From Alteromonadaceae bacterium Bs31 (GTDB taxonomy: Bacteria > Pseudomonadota > Gammaproteobacteria > Pseudomonadales > Cellvibrionaceae): DNA of 64,000 bases. Shown here piece after piece: positions 27,558 to 38,884 of the stretch. Under the pieces are notes generated by a model. The model worked only from the letters and a program-made list of their open reading frames with translations. It was not told the DNA's origin and made no database searches. The stretch covers positions 310,001 to 374,000 of the forward strand of contig FXAI01000003.1 in assembly GCA_900177435.1 (NCBI GenBank). Direction: 5' to 3'. Both the position numbers and the translations under genes were made by a program. Position 1 is the first letter of the stretch; the number at the start of each line of letters is the position of its first letter.

Positions 27558-28925
27558 CTACAGAGACTCCAGCGCCTCTATTAAACTTTTAACCAGCACC
27601 ACCTCCATACCCGCAACAGTTTCTCTGGGGGCGTTACCGTGGGGAACAATGGCTTTTTTGAAGCCGTGTTTGGCTGCCTCCCGAATACGCTCCTGACCGC
27701 TGGGCACGGGGCGAATTTCTCCAGCAAGCCCCACTTCACCAAACACTACCAGCTCACGAGATAAGGGGCGATCACGAAAACTGGATACCAGGGCAAGTAG
27801 CAAAGCAAGATCCGCGCTGGTTTCAACTATTTTCACTCCACCAACCACATTCACAAACACATCCTGATCACCCACCATTACCCCTCCGTGCCGGTGTAGC
27901 ACTGCCAATAACATTGCCAGACGATTCTGCTCCAAACCAACGGCAACCCGCCGTGGATTTCCCAGGCTGGAGCTGTCGACCAATGCCTGAATTTCTACCA
28001 ATAAAGGGCGCGTGCCTTCCCAAACCACCATCACAACAGAACCAGAAGCAATTTCGTCTGCACGCTGAAGAAAAATAGCCGAGGGGTTTGAAACTTCTTT
28101 TAGCCCTTGCTCGGTCATGGCGAAAACGCCTAACTCATTGACTGCACCGAAGCGGTTTTTGCTTCCGCGCAGCGTTCGAAAGCGGGAGTCGTGCGAGCCT
28201 TCCAGCATGATGGAACAATCGATAATATGCTCCAGCACTTTTGGCCCTGCCAGCGAGCCATCCTTGGTAACGTGGCCCACCATAATTAGGACCGTACCGG
28301 ACTGCTTGGCAAAACGCGTAAGTTGCGCGGCGCACTCACGTACTTGCGAAACACTGCCCGGCGCGGAAGAAATCTCCGCTTGGTGCATAACCTGAATGGA
28401 ATCCACCACCATTATTTTTGGCTGTACGTTTTCAGCCGCATGCACAATAGCGTCAACGTTGGTGGCACTTAACATCTGTAATTTATCTGTGGGCAATTCC
28501 AAACGCTTTGCGCGCATTGCCACCTGTTGCAACGATTCTTCTCCGGTAACATAGAGAGCGCTGTGCTTTCCGGCTAATGTGCAGAGTGTTTGCAATAAAA
28601 CCGTTGATTTACCTGCACCAGGGTGGCCACCAATTAAAACCACCGAACCCGGCACAAAACCGCCACCAAGCACGCGATCAAATTCTTCCATACCAGACGA
28701 GAAGCGCGGCAATTCGGCCAGGTCAATTTCCGCCAGGGGGGTAACTTTAGATTGCAGGTCTCCAGCAAAACCTTGACGTGTTGCTACAGCGCCGGAACGG
28801 CTGGCTCCGGAAAGCCGTACTTCTTTTAGCGTGTTCCAGGCACCACACTCGGCGCACTGGCCTTGCCACTTAGTAAAATCGGCCCCGCAGTCATTACACA
28901 CATAGGCTGTTTTATTTTTTGCCAC
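27558..28925 (-). CDS. radA: DNA repair protein RadA (Sms)
   Basis: 455 residues. RadA is a RecA-like helicase that promotes branch migration in recombination. Order: zinc finger Cys10, Cys13, Cys24, Cys27; Walker A 'GGHPGAGKSTVLLQ' (about 98-111); the RadA-specific 'KNRFGAVNELGVF'; and the C-terminal Lon-like domain ('GEVGLAGEIRPV'). The start is GTG at 28925, with AAGGA six bases upstream. It follows the NADAR gene after 16 bases, inside which its ribosome binding site lies, so the two are probably one transcript. Confidence 0.96.
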   Translation of the reverse strand: MAKNKTAYVCNDCGADFTKWQGQCAECGAWNTLKEVRLSGASRSGAVATRQGFAGDLQSKVTPLAEIDLAELPRFSSGMEEFDRVLGGGFVPGSVVLIGGHPGAGKSTVLLQTLCTLAGKHSALYVTGEESLQQVAMRAKRLELPTDKLQMLSATNVDAIVHAAENVQPKIMVVDSIQVMHQAEISSAPGSVSQVRECAAQLTRFAKQSGTVLIMVGHVTKDGSLAGPKVLEHIIDCSIMLEGSHDSRFRTLRGSKNRFGAVNELGVFAMTEQGLKEVSNPSAIFLQRADEIASGSVVMVVWEGTRPLLVEIQALVDSSSLGNPRRVAVGLEQNRLAMLLAVLHRHGGVMVGDQDVFVNVVGGVKIVETSADLALLLALVSSFRDRPLSRELVVFGEVGLAGEIRPVPSGQERIREAAKHGFKKAIVPHGNAPRETVAGMEVVLVKSLIEALESL

Positions 28926-28941
28926 TGACTGTCCTTAATTT

Positions 28942-29409
28942 TTATTTTTTAAGCTCGACCAATTTTTTACGTATATCCATCCACACTTTACCCAGCATAT
29001 TTTCACCACGTTGATCCCTGCTAATGCCCCAGTAGGGATCGTAAAGTGAGGTTTCCAAAATAAGCCGCTCGTCAGTATCCAATAAAGCCTCTTTTACTAG
29101 CGGGTACATTTGCACTTTGGTATACAGCGCGCGAGTCATAAACACTCGCCGGGTGTCTTTCCATCCAGCTTTTTTTCGGCGAAACCAGCGGCTACCCAGT
29201 TTGTAGGCCTGCTCGCCACTTTCCGCATTTTTAATTTTTTCCACTATTTCCTTGCTGGCGACGATTTGAGCCTGATAGTAGTGCTCGGCGGTCATCCAGC
29301 GTTCGTCTTCAAGTTCTAGCGGATGAACCGAGCAGGTAGAGAGGAGATGATCCCTGTTGAAACGGGAAAACTGATAGGCGTTTTCTTTTTCTATGTCGTG
29401 GGCAAACAT
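28942..29409 (-). CDS. NADAR family N-glycosidase (YbiA-like)
   Basis: 155 residues. The NADAR fold is shown by 'YQFSRFNRDHLLS', 'WMTAEHYYQAQIV' (the family 'tvEHYyqAqKf' motif), 'KAGWKDTRRVFM' and 'DPYWGISRDQRGENMLGKVWM'. NADAR domains cleave N-glycosidic bonds; YbiA in E. coli acts on riboflavin-pathway intermediates, and other members remove ADP-ribose from guanine in DNA modified by DarT-like toxins. Which of these applies cannot be told from sequence. Its placement directly upstream of radA argues for a DNA-linked role, but the same window also has the riboflavin genes. No DarT-like toxin gene was seen. Confidence 0.88.
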   Translation of the reverse strand: MFAHDIEKENAYQFSRFNRDHLLSTCSVHPLELEDERWMTAEHYYQAQIVASKEIVEKIKNAESGEQAYKLGSRWFRRKKAGWKDTRRVFMTRALYTKVQMYPLVKEALLDTDERLILETSLYDPYWGISRDQRGENMLGKVWMDIRKKLVELKK

Positions 29410-29480
29410 GGCAGGCGAACAAGCTCCAGTGTGAGGTTAACGGGCAGTTTAACACCGGACTTGCTTGCTGTCAGAGCTCC

Positions 29481-30761
29481 TTAGAACGTCCACCCAAATT
29501 GCAGGCCCGCACCGGTACTGAGATCGCTGCGTGCGTAGGAAAGCTCGAAGTAAATTCGTTTGAATTGGTAGGCAACGCCTCCCGCAAGCACATCTTCACG
29601 AACGCCCGTCATATCCTGGCGATAGCCAAGTCGCAAGTTCAGAGAACGAAACGGAGACACCTCCAGGCCAAAGCTGGCATCCTGCGTTGGGCCTTCGTTA
29701 GCAATCGGTTCGTTCTCTGCAAGATCGACATCCATGCCGACGGTTAGCCATTCGTTTACGTAGGCCAAGCCCATTCTAGGGCGAGGCTTGAGTTGTAATT
29801 CCAGGCCATTCGCGGTGGTGAATTTTTCTGGCACCACATCCTTTACGGCTAGGCCAATGCGATAATTATCAAATAGCTGAAAAGCCAGGCCCACATCTGC
29901 GTTAAGGTTGATATAGGTTTTTTGGCTATCTTCAAAATTAATGTCTTCACCCTGAAATTCTGTGGTCTCGCGAAACACATCCACACGCATAACCTTGGGC
30001 GTTAAGCCAAAAGCCAGCTCCTGACCAAAAAAATCTATCTGCTTGGCCATGGCCACCGCCCACTCGCTGATAGTGAGCGCACTGAGGTCAGCCGATGAGT
30101 TCAATTGCAGCGTGGGATCTATAAGGTTGCCATCGACATCCAACAGCTCTGGCGGAATGGCGCTAAGGTCTCCGCCTCCGGCCACGGTTTCCAGAGCGCT
30201 AACATAGCTTTCCAGCAGGTCGATATCAGCCTGAGGAACATTTGAGTCGCCAAAGGTCAGCGCGCGGACACCAAAGTAGAAGGCGCCACCTTCTAACATG
30301 CTGGGTTCGGTTATGGAGAAACCGGCAAAGGCCTCGGTACTCAAATTTTCATTCACCAAGTCCCCCAACAGGGATTCCAGTTGCCTGGAGGTTTCCGCCA
30401 CAGCACCGGCGTTTTCTGCACTCGGGTCGCCATTGAAGGCATTAATGTCATTGGTAAGCTGCTGATCCAGCTCATCGTCAGCTGCGTTAACAATATCTTC
30501 CACAGCGTTATCCGTTTGAGCGACAATATTGGGCAAGGCAACCCGGCCATCGCGACTATCCTCTTCATGCTCATCGTGAAAAGCGAGCAAGGCGGCATTG
30601 TAGTATTGTGCAGAGTGCCAATTGCCAGCAGCGACCGCAGTGCCGCCCATGGCCAGGCCTCGCGTATCATAAATACCGTAATTCATGGCATTCACATGAG
30701 CAGAGATACAGGCACTGAGTATGCCTGAGGCAAATAGTGTGCGAATTTGGGGACGACTCAA
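29481..30761 (-). CDS. TraF-like outer-membrane protein (PF13729 type)
   Basis: 426 residues. Signal peptide 1-25 ('ISAHVNA'). 'TRGLAMGGTAVAAGNWHSAQYYNAALLA' region features (residues 33-60) resemble FadL-like barrels and the chromosomal proteins annotated as conjugal transfer protein TraF. The C-terminal half has barrel-type strands and ends in 'GAGLQFGWTF' with final Phe. There are no conjugation genes nearby, so the TraF name reflects homology only and the function is unknown. Residues 85-150 are an acidic helical insert. It is divergent from hemW and 71 bases upstream of the NADAR gene. Confidence 0.75.
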   Translation of the reverse strand: MSRPQIRTLFASGILSACISAHVNAMNYGIYDTRGLAMGGTAVAAGNWHSAQYYNAALLAFHDEHEEDSRDGRVALPNIVAQTDNAVEDIVNAADDELDQQLTNDINAFNGDPSAENAGAVAETSRQLESLLGDLVNENLSTEAFAGFSITEPSMLEGGAFYFGVRALTFGDSNVPQADIDLLESYVSALETVAGGGDLSAIPPELLDVDGNLIDPTLQLNSSADLSALTISEWAVAMAKQIDFFGQELAFGLTPKVMRVDVFRETTEFQGEDINFEDSQKTYINLNADVGLAFQLFDNYRIGLAVKDVVPEKFTTANGLELQLKPRPRMGLAYVNEWLTVGMDVDLAENEPIANEGPTQDASFGLEVSPFRSLNLRLGYRQDMTGVREDVLAGGVAYQFKRIYFELSYARSDLSTGAGLQFGWTF

Positions 30762-30873
30762 GATTATTCCTCCAACAAGTAATACCTGAAAGTGTAATGG
30801 GCCTCGGCAAGAACGGGGTGTAGGAATTTGTAAATATGCGACATATCCACCACAGCTTCACCAAGGAACGGCC

Positions 30874-32025
30874 GTGCTTAACCTTTTAAGCCTTCCGCCT
30901 CTCGCACTCTATGTGCATATTCCCTGGTGCGTACGCAAATGTCCCTATTGCGACTTCAACTCTCACCAGCGTGACGGCGAGATGCCGCTCAAAGCATACA
31001 CCCAGGCTTTAATCGAAGATCTTCGCTTCGATTCGCACTTGGCGCAAGGGCGGAATATCAGCTCCGTGTTTTTTGGGGGAGGCACCCCCAGCCTGATGCC
31101 GGGCGAATACATAGCCGAAGTACTTGAAGCTGTCGATAAGACCATTGGCTTGAAGAAGGGCTGCGAAATCACTTTGGAAGCCAATCCGGGCACGGCTGAG
31201 TTTCAAAATTTTAGCATTTACCGCAAAGCGGGCGTGAACCGTTTGTCCATGGGGGCTCAAAGCTTTGATGCCAGCCAACTAAAGAAGCTGGGGCGAATAC
31301 ACTCGCCCTCGGAGATCACCCGCGCTTTCACCTTGGCACGTGAAGCCGGTATTGAGAATATCAACCTGGATTTAATGTTCGGCCTGGAAAAGCAAAATAG
31401 CGCTCAGGCCACAGACGACCTGGCACAAGCAATAGCGCTTAAACCAGAACACATCTCCTGGTACCAACTTACCATTGAACAAAACACAGCGTTTTACTCC
31501 CGCCCACCTCCGCTACCGGATGACGATATACTTTGGGATATCCAGCAGGCAGGGCAGGCTCTGCTGGCTCGCGAGGGTTACCAGCACTATGAGATATCCG
31601 CCTACGCGCGCGCAGGAAAGACATCTCGCCACAACCTAAACTATTGGCAGTTTGGGGATTACCTGGCCATTGGTGCCGGCGCGCATGGGAAAATTACGCA
31701 GCTGCAACAACAGCAAGTTCTGCGCTACCGCAAAACCCGCCTGCCGGAACATTATCTAGCTGCAGCGGCGCGCGGCTACACCGCATCCAGCGAAACTGTG
31801 GATAGCAAAGCCTTGCCCTTTGAATTTATGATGAACGCCTTGCGCTTATGTGAAGGAGCAGAACTTAGCTTGTTCAATGAGCGAACAGGCCTGCCGCTGA
31901 GTACAATTGAGGCCAAATTGGCACAACTTCGCGACAGCGGACTGCTGGATAACAGCGCACACGCTATTCGTCCCAGCGCGCTGGGGCATCGCTACCTCAA
32001 CAACCTGCTGGAACACTTCCTCTAG
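30874..32025 (+). CDS. hemW: Radical SAM haem chaperone HemW
   Basis: 383 residues from a GTG start with AAGGA six bases before it. The radical SAM cluster is Cys19, Cys23 and Cys26 in 'IPWCVRKCPYCDF'; 'FGGGTPSL' and the 'HNLNYW' motif place it in the HemW group rather than HemN. HemW proteins bind haem and deliver it to respiratory enzymes; they lack coproporphyrinogen oxidase activity. The window also has hemC, hemD, hemX and hemY, but far away and on the other strand. Confidence 0.95.
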   Translation: MLNLLSLPPLALYVHIPWCVRKCPYCDFNSHQRDGEMPLKAYTQALIEDLRFDSHLAQGRNISSVFFGGGTPSLMPGEYIAEVLEAVDKTIGLKKGCEITLEANPGTAEFQNFSIYRKAGVNRLSMGAQSFDASQLKKLGRIHSPSEITRAFTLAREAGIENINLDLMFGLEKQNSAQATDDLAQAIALKPEHISWYQLTIEQNTAFYSRPPPLPDDDILWDIQQAGQALLAREGYQHYEISAYARAGKTSRHNLNYWQFGDYLAIGAGAHGKITQLQQQQVLRYRKTRLPEHYLAAAARGYTASSETVDSKALPFEFMMNALRLCEGAELSLFNERTGLPLSTIEAKLAQLRDSGLLDNSAHAIRPSALGHRYLNNLLEHFL

Positions 32026-32085
32026 GCGCCGCGTGCAAAACTTACTCAAACAATCAGTACTGCTACACTGAAGTTATTCCTCAAC

Positions 32086-34449
<2,364 letters not shown>

Positions 34450-34451
34450 TA

Positions 34452-36578
34452 ATGCCAAACAGTAAAAAAAACACAGTCAAGCCGGATGTGGAGCCAGCCA
34501 GTAGCAGCGAAAATGAAACCGCTCTAGACGACCCAGCCCACTACATTAACCGGGAGCTCAGCCACCTCTCTTTCAACCAGCGAGTTTTAGCGCAGGCACT
34601 GGATGAAGATCACCCCCTGCTGGAACGCTTAAAATTCCTGCTTATTTTCAGTTCCAACCTGGACGAATTTTTTGAGATTCGCGTAGCGGGCCTGGTACAG
34701 AGTATTAAATTTGAACGGGAATCAACCGGGCCTGACGGCAAGCACGCCAGCGAAGTTTTAAGGGAAATTGGCGAGATCTGCCATCACACTGTTGACGAGC
34801 AATACCGCATTCTTAATGACATACTCATTCCAGCAATGGCGGCAGAGGGCATTCATTTTCTGCGCAGGCGCAAATGGACTGCGCAGCAGGCTGAGTGGGT
34901 TGAACGTTACATTGAAGAGGAAGTACTGCCCATTGTAAGCCCCATTGGCCTGGACCCGGCGCACCCCTTCCCTCGCCTGGTTAACAAAAGCCTTAATTTT
35001 ATTGTCGAGCTGGAAGGCAAAGATGCCTTTGGCCGCGACCTCAATTACGCCATCGTGCCCGCGCCGCGCACCCTGCCACGGGTAATAAAATTACCGGATG
35101 AACTCGGCGAACCCGGCCATAACTTCATCTTTCTTTCATCCATGATTCACGCTCATGCCACCAAAATGTTTCCCGGCATGGAGGCAAAAGGCTGCTACCA
35201 GTTTCGCATTACCCGCAACGCCGACCTGGATGTGGATACAGAAGGCATCGCCGACCTGGCGCGCGCCTTGCGCGGCGAACTGCACTCTCGCCGCTTCGGC
35301 ACGGCAGTGCGGCTGGAGGTGGCAGACAACTGCCCGGAAGAGCTTACTGCCTTACTGCTCAAAGAAGTAGGGCTCACGGAACAACAACTGTACCGGGTCA
35401 ATGGCCCGGTTAATCTAAAGCGTTTGATGAAGGTGCCATCTCAGGTGGGCCGCCCAGATTTGCTGTACCCACCGTTTACCCCAACCATCCCCAAGGGGCT
35501 CAACCGCAAAGACAATATCTTTGATGCCGTAGCGCGCAAAGACTACCTGCTGCTACACCCCTTCGAATCCTTTACGCCCGTGATAGAAATGCTGCGGCAA
35601 GCGGCAAAAGACCCAAAAGTACTGGCGATAAAACAAACCCTCTATCGGTCTGGCGGCATGAAATCCTCCGTGGTGGACGCCTTGATCAACGCCGCCCGCA
35701 ACGGCAAGGAAGTTACCGCCATCGTTGAACTTCGCGCCCGTTTTGACGAGGAAGAAAACCTGGAACTGGCCAGCCGCCTGCAAGAAGCAGGTGCGGTAGT
35801 GGTCTATGGCGTGGTGGGCTACAAGACCCACTCAAAAATGATACTGATCGTTCGCCGGGAACAAGGCCAGTTAAAACGCTATGTTCACCTCGGCACTGGC
35901 AACTATCACAGTGCCAATGCGAGGCTGTACACCGATTACTCCCTGCTTACCGCCGACCCAGTGCTGGCAGACGACGTTCATCGCGTATTCCAACAGCTCA
36001 CCGGTATGGGTAAAACAGAACGTATGGCGAAACTGCTGCATGCTCCCTTCACACTAAAACGCCAGTTATTAAGGCTAATTGATGGCGAAGTGAAGGCTCT
36101 GCGTGATGGCAAAGCTGCTCATATCATTCTCAAGTGCAACGGCCTCACCGAACCTAAGGTGATTCAGGCCTTATACAAAGCCTCACAGGCTGGCGTAAAA
36201 ATAGACTTAATTATTCGCGGCATGTGTTGCCTCAAGCCCGGGGTTGAAAATGTGTCTGAGACCATTCAGGTTCGCTCCGTGGTAGGCCGCTTTTTAGAGC
36301 ACACACGCACCTACTACTTTGCCAATGCCAACCCCAAGGTATATTGCGCCAGTGCCGACCTGATGGAGCGCAACCTCAACCACAGGGTTGAAACCTGCTT
36401 TCCCGTAACACAGCCAGAACTCAGCGAGCGTATTTACGTGGAACTGCTGCTGTACCTGTCAGATACCAAAGGTTCATGGAGTTTATCCAACAGTGGTGAG
36501 TATAATGCGCTAAGCTCAGAACCTGCAGAACAGAATATCTGCGCACAGGAAACCCTGCTGAGCCAGCTGTCGATCTAA
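34452..36578 (+). CDS. ppk: Polyphosphate kinase 1
   Basis: 708 residues. It reversibly makes polyphosphate from ATP. The N-terminal 'NRELSHLSFNQRVL' and 'SSNLDEFFEIRVAGL' are PPK1 signatures. The phospho-histidine is His460 in 'YKTHSKMILIV', and a second catalytic His is His617 in 'LEHTRTYYFAN'. 'VHLGTGNYH' is also intact. It is coupled to the hybrid kinase upstream by a 2-base gap. In Pseudomonas, ppk is paired with a divergent ppx; no ppx is present here. Confidence 0.97.
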   Translation: MPNSKKNTVKPDVEPASSSENETALDDPAHYINRELSHLSFNQRVLAQALDEDHPLLERLKFLLIFSSNLDEFFEIRVAGLVQSIKFERESTGPDGKHASEVLREIGEICHHTVDEQYRILNDILIPAMAAEGIHFLRRRKWTAQQAEWVERYIEEEVLPIVSPIGLDPAHPFPRLVNKSLNFIVELEGKDAFGRDLNYAIVPAPRTLPRVIKLPDELGEPGHNFIFLSSMIHAHATKMFPGMEAKGCYQFRITRNADLDVDTEGIADLARALRGELHSRRFGTAVRLEVADNCPEELTALLLKEVGLTEQQLYRVNGPVNLKRLMKVPSQVGRPDLLYPPFTPTIPKGLNRKDNIFDAVARKDYLLLHPFESFTPVIEMLRQAAKDPKVLAIKQTLYRSGGMKSSVVDALINAARNGKEVTAIVELRARFDEEENLELASRLQEAGAVVVYGVVGYKTHSKMILIVRREQGQLKRYVHLGTGNYHSANARLYTDYSLLTADPVLADDVHRVFQQLTGMGKTERMAKLLHAPFTLKRQLLRLIDGEVKALRDGKAAHIILKCNGLTEPKVIQALYKASQAGVKIDLIIRGMCCLKPGVENVSETIQVRSVVGRFLEHTRTYYFANANPKVYCASADLMERNLNHRVETCFPVTQPELSERIYVELLLYLSDTKGSWSLSNSGEYNALSSEPAEQNICAQETLLSQLSI

Positions 36579-36673
36579 GCCTTTTGCAGGTATTTTTGAA
36601 CAAATTTATCTTGGCGATAGCGTTGATAGGTGTCAAATACACCCCAACATTCAAATTCAGGCCATGCTTGGCC

Positions 36674-36702
36674 TTGTATCGTAATCGGGCTATCCTTAAA
36701 AT
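36674..36702 (+). promoter_or_regulatory. Sigma-70 promoter of trxA
   Basis: TTGTAT (36674-36679), a 17-base spacer, and TAAAAT (36697-36702), ending 35 bases before the trxA ATG. Confidence 0.6.
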
Positions 36703-36737
36703 TGTGCCCAAATTAGAACTCACCGGAGAGAATTAAC

Positions 36738-37064
36738 ATGAGTGACGCGATCGTTCACACCAGTGACGCAAGCTTTGAGCAAGATGTATTGTCAACAGAA
36801 GGCCCTGTACTGGTAGATTTTTGGGCAGCATGGTGTGGCCCCTGCAAAATGATCGCACCGGTACTGGACGAACTGTCTCAGGAGTACGGCGACAAAATTA
36901 AAATCTGCAAGATGGATGTTGATGCGAACAAAGAAACACCAGCCAAGTTCAATATTCGCGGCATACCCACCTTGATCATCTTTAAAAACGGCAGCGCAGA
37001 AGGGACAAAAGTTGGTGCGCTTTCTAAAGCTCAGCTAAAAGAGTTTATCGAATCCAGCCTGTAA
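36738..37064 (+). CDS. trxA: Thioredoxin 1
   Basis: 108 residues. General disulphide reductase of the cytoplasm. The redox site is Cys33-Gly-Pro-Cys36 in 'DFWAAWCGPCKMIAP', and the cis-proline loop is 'RGIPTLIIF'. A strong GGAGAG ribosome binding site precedes the ATG. It has its own promoter and terminator; rho follows, the usual trxA-rho order of gammaproteobacteria. Confidence 0.98.
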   Translation: MSDAIVHTSDASFEQDVLSTEGPVLVDFWAAWCGPCKMIAPVLDELSQEYGDKIKICKMDVDANKETPAKFNIRGIPTLIIFKNGSAEGTKVGALSKAQLKEFIESSL

Positions 37065-37085
37065 GGCCCGCCAATACAGGTATAC

Positions 37086-37121
37086 ACATAGCTGCAAGGC
37101 CGCAGCTATGTCCTGTACTTT
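37086..37121 (+). terminator. Terminator of trxA
   Basis: A perfect 10-bp stem: ACATAGCTGC (37086-37095) and GCAGCTATGT (37102-37111) with a 6-base loop, 22 bases after the trxA stop. The following T-tract ('CCTGTACTTTTG') is weak. Confidence 0.65.
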
Positions 37122-37147
37122 TGTGAAAATATTTAATAAATAGTACT

Positions 37148-37176
37148 TTGCACTCACGAATTTTTGTGGCTATACT
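37148..37176 (+). promoter_or_regulatory. Sigma-70 promoter of rho
   Basis: TTGCAC (37148-37153), a 17-base spacer and TATACT (37171-37176). The predicted start of transcription is near 37183, giving a leader of roughly 318 bases. Confidence 0.7.
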
Positions 37177-37349
37177 GCAGCTGTCTCGCAAATATTCATT
37201 TCCGTTTATCTCCTCTGCGGTCAATCAACCCCGACACACAGCAACCCGATGAACAGATCTACGCGAGCATAGCTGCCTCTATCGAATCACCTTTTATACC
37301 CTAGCCCGTGTTTTCGACAGCTTTACCCAAGCCCGCCCGGAAGCACCAT

Positions 37350-37445
37350 ATGTTTAACCACTATGTGCGCAGCTCGCAGAACCATCAGAAGAAAACTAAA
37401 ATACCTGTTTTTAAACTGACGTATACACATACAACTATAAACTGA
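37350..37445 (+). CDS. Possible leader peptide in the rho 5' UTR (31 codons)
   Basis: ATG at 37350 to TGA at 37443-37445 encodes 31 residues beginning 'MFNHYVRSSQNHQKK'. GGAAG ends six bases before the ATG, a proper ribosome binding site. It lies inside the rho leader, 55 bases before rho. E. coli also has a short leader ORF (rhoL) of similar length upstream of rho, but I see no sequence similarity. There is no domain. It may be a regulatory uORF or chance. Confidence 0.3.
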   Translation: MFNHYVRSSQNHQKKTKIPVFKLTYTHTTIN

Positions 37446-37500
37446 TTATTAACCCACGAATCGGCACTCGCTGCCCTTCTTTCTCACCGCAATAAATCTT

Positions 37501-38760
37501 ATGAATTTAACCGACCTAAAAACAAAACCCATTGAAGAACTCATCGGAATTGCCAAAGAGATGGGCATGGAAAGTCTCGCCCGCTCTCGAAAACAAGATG
37601 TGATTTTCAACATCCTTAAACGCCACGCACGCAGCGGCGAAGATATCTATGGCGATGGCGTGTTGGAAATATTACAGGACGGCTTCGGATTTTTGCGCTC
37701 GGCAGGCTCCAGTTACCTCGCCGGCCCAGACGATATTTATGTGTCTCCCAGTCAGATTCGCCGGTTTAACCTGCGCACGGGCGACACCATTGCCGGCAAA
37801 ATTCGCCCACCCAAAGAAGGCGAGCGTTACTTTGCCCTGCTTAAAGTTAATGAAATTAATTTCGACAAGCCAGAAAACTCACGAAATAAAATCCTTTTTG
37901 AAAACCTTACCCCGCTATTTCCAACCGAACGCCTAATGCTGGAAACGGGTAACGGCTCTACAGAAGATTTAACCGGCCGTATTATCGATTTGATCTCTCC
38001 TATCGGCAAAGGCCAGCGGGGCTTGATTGTTGCCCCCCCTAAAGCCGGTAAAACCATTATGATGCAGAATATTGCGCAAGCTATTACGCGCAATAATCCA
38101 GAGTGTCATCTAATTGTTTTGCTGATAGACGAACGTCCAGAAGAAGTAACAGAAATGCAGCGTTCTGTGCGCGGCGAAGTAGTGGCCTCTACCTTTGATG
38201 AGCCCCCTTCACGACACGTGCAAGTGGCCGAAATGGTTATCGAGCGGGCCAAGCGTTTGGTAGAGCATAAAAAAGACGTGGTGATACTACTCGATTCCAT
38301 TACCCGGCTGGCTCGCGCCTACAACACCGTAATTCCTTCCTCCGGGAAAGTACTTACCGGCGGTGTAGACGCCCACGCCCTGGAGAGACCAAAACGCTTC
38401 TTCGGTGCTGCTCGTAACATCGAAGAGGGCGGCAGCTTGTCTATTGTTGCTACCGCACTGATCGATACCGGCTCGAAAATGGACGAAGTTATCTACGAAG
38501 AATTTAAAGGTACCGGTAACCTGGAATTGCACCTCGACCGAAAAGTGGCAGAGAAGCGCGTGTACCCCGCAATCAATATTCGCCGCTCCGGCACACGTCG
38601 TGAAGACTTGCTGATGAAAGAAGACGAGCTGGCGCGAGTGTGGATCTTGAGAAAACTGCTGCACGATATGGAAGACATCTCAGCAACAGAATTCCTGGTG
38701 GATCGATTAAAAGGCTTTAAAACCAACAACGAGTTTTTCTTGTCGATGAAGTCCAAGTAA
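37501..38760 (+). CDS. rho: Transcription termination factor Rho
   Basis: 419 residues, the usual length. Hexameric RNA helicase that ends transcription. The N-terminal SAP-like helices ('[15 protein letters not shown]') are followed by the primary RNA-binding cold-shock fold ('[20 protein letters not shown]' region, about 62-80), Walker A '[10 protein letters not shown]', Q-loop with '[11 protein letters not shown]' and the R-loop '[14 protein letters not shown]'. No family insertions. Controlled from the leader described at 37065. Confidence 0.98.
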   Translation: MNLTDLKTKPIEELIGIAKEMGMESLARSRKQDVIFNILKRHARSGEDIYGDGVLEILQDGFGFLRSAGSSYLAGPDDIYVSPSQIRRFNLRTGDTIAGKIRPPKEGERYFALLKVNEINFDKPENSRNKILFENLTPLFPTERLMLETGNGSTEDLTGRIIDLISPIGKGQRGLIVAPPKAGKTIMMQNIAQAITRNNPECHLIVLLIDERPEEVTEMQRSVRGEVVASTFDEPPSRHVQVAEMVIERAKRLVEHKKDVVILLDSITRLARAYNTVIPSSGKVLTGGVDAHALERPKRFFGAARNIEEGGSLSIVATALIDTGSKMDEVIYEEFKGTGNLELHLDRKVAEKRVYPAINIRRSGTRREDLLMKEDELARVWILRKLLHDMEDISATEFLVDRLKGFKTNNEFFLSMKSK

Positions 38761-38782
38761 AACGCGTTTTAGCGCGGCGAAT

Positions 38783-38803
38783 GGCGGCATTGCCGCCTTC
38801 GTT
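38783..38803 (+). terminator. Possible terminator of rho
   Basis: GGCGGC (38783-38788) pairs with GCCGCC (38792-38797) over a 3-base loop, 22 bases after the rho stop; a short TTT follows. Strong stem, weak T-tract. Confidence 0.45.
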
Positions 38804-38884
38804 TAATACATTCTTTGTCCTGCAGCGGCCAATAGCGGCGCCCCCGAAGTAAGCCCAGCTAACGCTCAACAAAAGCCTCGCCCA

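Larger units (their letters stand above)
37065..37500 (+). other. 436-base trxA-rho gap and long rho leader
   Basis: It holds the trxA terminator, a strong promoter and then about 320 bases of leader before the rho ATG. The leader between 37200 and 37360 is rich in C and poor in G, as expected of a Rho-loading (rut) region. rho autoregulates by premature termination in its leader in E. coli. A 31-codon ORF (37350-37445) is described separately. Confidence 0.6.
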
